Assembly: GCA_000771265.1 (NCBI GenBank)
Contig: JDUB01000005.1
Span: forward strand, 124,001 to 188,000
Length of the DNA: 64,000 bases
Direction: 5' to 3'
From: Bifidobacterium thermophilum DSM 20210
GTDB lineage: Bacteria > Actinomycetota > Actinomycetes > Actinomycetales > Bifidobacteriaceae
Position numbers and translations under genes: made by a program. The notes beneath the pieces were generated by a model. It was not told the DNA's origin. It did not search any database and was given only the letters and a program-made list of their open reading frames with translations. Of the stretch, positions 61,993-64,000 are shown piece after piece (position 1 is the stretch's first letter; each line of letters starts with the position of its first letter).

Positions 61993-64000
61993 TCAGAGTT
62001 TCTCGATCGGTGCCGCGCGAAGCATGAGCCGCTTGACGCCGTCGGATCCGAAGTCCACGGTGATCACGGAGTTGCGGCCCTTGTCCTGAGTTTCCAGCAC
62101 AGTACCGAGGCCATACTTGTCGTGCGTGATTTTGTCGCCGACGTTGAAATCGGCGATATTGAGGCCGTTGTCCTTGCCCACCTGCGATGTGCCGGATGCC
62201 GCGCTCTTCTTGTGTGAAACGGCTGAGGTGTGCCGAGTGGTCACTTTCCCGGAACGCCCCGAACCTGATGACGGACCATAGCCGTACGAGCCGTGGGAAC
62301 CATACGAGGAGCCCGAACGCGACCCGTAGCCGCGCGACGAGGACGAACCGGACCGCGATCCGTAGGATGAGCCGCCATACGAAGACCCGCCGTAGGAGGA
62401 GCCGTATGTCGAGCCGCCGGAACGCCGGGACGATGAGGAGCGTCCCGAACCATACGAACCATACGAGCTGCGTGAGCTATATGATCCGAAGGTCGAGCCG
62501 CCGAAGCTGGTCGAGCCGAAATCGTCGTCATCGCCCCAGCCGCCGAATTCATCGTCATCGAGACCACCGGACTTCCAGCCGCCGCCCATGCGTTCGGTAC
62601 TTGCCTCACGCCGCTTCCAGTCGATAAGTTCATCAGGAATCTCATCAAGGAACTGGCTGGGCATCATGTCGTCGGCACGCCCCCACTGCGAGCGGACCGC
62701 GGCGCGCGTCAGGTACAGGCGCTGCTTGGCGCGGGTGATGCCCACGTAGGCGAGCCGGCGTTCCTCCGCCAGTTCGCTGGTGTCTTCGAGCGAGCGGGAA
62801 TGCGGGAACGTGCCCTGTTCCATGCCGGTGAGGAACACAACCGGGTACTCGAGGCCTTTGGCGGTGTGCAGGGTCATAAGCGTGACCTTGCCACTGTCCT
62901 CGTTCTCGCCTGGCAGCTGGTCGGAATCCGCAACGAGCGCGGTCGTTTCGAGGAAGCTTTCGAGGGTCGCGTCGGGCGTATTCTGCTCAAATTCGGCTGC
63001 AACCGATTGCAACTGCGAGAGGTTCTCCACACGGGAGGCGTCCTGCGGGTCTTCGGAGCGTTGCAGTTCCTCGAGCAGACCGGACTTGTCAAGCACTTCA
63101 GCGACGATGTCTGACGGCTGGTTCGCATGGTCGCGCGCGAAGGCGGCAAGATGCTGCATGGTGTCGCGGAATGCGCCGAGCAATTTCGCGGTGCGCGTGG
63201 GCAGACCCTCGATTTGTTCCATATTGGCTATTCCTTGCCAGAACGGTACGGCATGCGCATCGGCATACGAGGCGACAATCGCTTCGGCACGCGCCCCGAG
63301 ACCACGCTTGGGCACGTTGAGGATGCGCCGCATATTCACGCTGTCAGCCGGGTTGACAATCGCCTGAAGATAGGCGATGGCGTCTTTGATTTCCTTGCGC
63401 TCATAGAACTTGGTGCCGCCGATGAGCTGGTACGGGATACCCGCGTTGATCAAGGCCTCTTCAAGGGAGCGCGACTGGGCGTTCGCCCGGTACATGATGG
63501 AGACATCGGAGTACTTGTAGCCGTCTTCAGCGACGAGACGGGCGATTTCGGTGGCGATCCACAAGGCTTCCTGCTGCGCGTTGTCCGCCGCGTAGCCTGT
63601 AATCGGCGCGCCCTTGCCTGCGGCGGTCCACAGCTTCTTGGGTTTGCGCCCCTCATTGTGGGAGATGACCGCGTTGGCCGCGTCGAGAATCGTCTGCGTC
63701 GAACGGTAGTTCTGCTCGAGCATGATGGTCTTCGCGTCCGGGAAATCCTTCTCGAAATCCTGGATATTGCTGATATCCGCGCCACGGAACGCGTAAATCG
63801 ACTGGTCGGAATCGCCGACGACCGTCACCCACGCCGGGCCTACTCTGCCAGCGCCAATCGTCGAGGGGTCAGGCTGCTCATTGGCGTCGATGCCCGCAAG
63901 CTCGCGGATCAGTACGTATTGCGCGTGGTTGGTGTCCTGGTACTCGTCGACGAGAATATAGCGGAACTTATGCCGGTAGTAATCGGCGACATCAGGCTGG
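61993..64000 (-). CDS. pcrA: ATP-dependent DNA helicase PcrA/UvrD, N-terminus outside the window
   Basis: The frame is open from the right edge to 61993 (669 codons visible). Walker B ILVDEYQDTNHAQYVLI lies at the edge, then VTVVGDSDQSIYAFRGADISNIQDF (motif III), EQNYRSTQTILDAAN (IV), VTLMTLHTAKGLEYPVVFLTGMEQGTFPHSRS (V) and EERRLAYVGITRAKQRLYLTRA (VI). The last part holds a 110-residue Ser/Gly/Tyr-rich region (about 62560-62225) and a Tudor-like end, FNVGDKITHDKYGLGTVLETQDKGRNSVITVDFGSDGVKRLML, as in actinobacterial PcrA. It unwinds DNA in repair and replication restart. The missing N-terminus should carry the Walker A motif. Confidence 0.95.
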   Translation of the reverse strand, partial: QPDVADYYRHKFRYILVDEYQDTNHAQYVLIRELAGIDANEQPDPSTIGAGRVGPAWVTVVGDSDQSIYAFRGADISNIQDFEKDFPDAKTIMLEQNYRSTQTILDAANAVISHNEGRKPKKLWTAAGKGAPITGYAADNAQQEALWIATEIARLVAEDGYKYSDVSIMYRANAQSRSLEEALINAGIPYQLIGGTKFYERKEIKDAIAYLQAIVNPADSVNMRRILNVPKRGLGARAEAIVASYADAHAVPFWQGIANMEQIEGLPTRTAKLLGAFRDTMQHLAAFARDHANQPSDIVAEVLDKSGLLEELQRSEDPQDASRVENLSQLQSVAAEFEQNTPDATLESFLETTALVADSDQLPGENEDSGKVTLMTLHTAKGLEYPVVFLTGMEQGTFPHSRSLEDTSELAEERRLAYVGITRAKQRLYLTRAAVRSQWGRADDMMPSQFLDEIPDELIDWKRREASTERMGGGWKSGGLDDDEFGGWGDDDDFGSTSFGGSTFGSYSSRSSYGSYGSGRSSSSRRSGGSTYGSSYGGSSYGGSSYGSRSGSSSSRGYGSRSGSSYGSHGSYGYGPSSGSGRSGKVTTRHTSAVSHKKSAASGTSQVGKDNGLNIADFNVGDKITHDKYGLGTVLETQDKGRNSVITVDFGSDGVKRLMLRAAPIEKL

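Overview
The window comes from a high-GC Gram-positive bacterium, very probably a Bifidobacterium of the human or animal gut. Pointers are the strong GC3 bias, the extracellular amylase plus giant cell-wall amylopullulanase, a fused shikimate kinase/3-dehydroquinate synthase, a SUF iron-sulfur operon as the only Fe-S machinery seen, and actinobacterial gene orders such as alaS-ruvX-mltG-aroC-aroKB-aroQ and hinT-phoH-ybeY-corC-era. No species-level call is possible from sequence reading alone.

Layout. 1-3747: 5' part of gltB (glutamate synthase large subunit), reading leftward off the window. 3954-7797: accessory stretch with a small membrane-anchored protein carrying an in-frame amber codon, a flavodoxin, a carboxymuconolactone-decarboxylase/cupin fusion, a decayed segment behind a MerR-type promoter, and a YdcF/SanA-like membrane protein. 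7876-11334: a UvrA paralogue divergent from an endonuclease III-like DNA glycosylase. 11418-18354: hemW, lepA, rpsT, a TRIC-type membrane protein, ilvE and rplY. 18666-25289: alpha/beta hydrolase, the three-gene proton-translocating transhydrogenase (pntA, pntAB, pntB) and a long-chain acyl-CoA ligase. 25464-30162: era, corC/hlyC, ybeY, phoH, hinT in one leftward operon, followed by a tRNA-Leu(GAG). 30571-32369: rsmE and a SpoU-family RNA methyltransferase. 32484-38763: SUF operon (sufB-D-C-S-U plus a SufT/MIP18-like gene). 38974-40641: pyrG, preceded by an unusual hairpin- and repeat-rich leader. 41073-48012: starch utilisation pair (secreted GH13 amylase and a 1734-residue amylopullulanase with a LAKTG sorting signal). 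48445-53829: shikimate pathway genes, mltG and ruvX. 53837-57280: alaS and two small membrane proteins. 57391-60862: histidine phosphatase, OatA-like acyltransferase and YvlD-like protein. 61089-64000: rpsD and the C-terminal two thirds of a PcrA/UvrD helicase with a long Ser/Tyr/Gly-rich linker.

Most of the window is core genome: nitrogen assimilation, translation and ribosome biogenesis, Fe-S assembly, aromatic amino acid synthesis, nucleotide synthesis and cell-wall processing. The accessory content lies in the 4-8 kb stretch, the starch locus and the 57-61 kb stretch. I did not find a phage, an intact insertion sequence, a CRISPR array or a defence system. The most unusual things are the structured leader of pyrG, the MerR promoter fused to decayed regulator and reductase fragments, the in-frame amber codon near 4.0 kb, and the low-complexity linker in the PcrA helicase.
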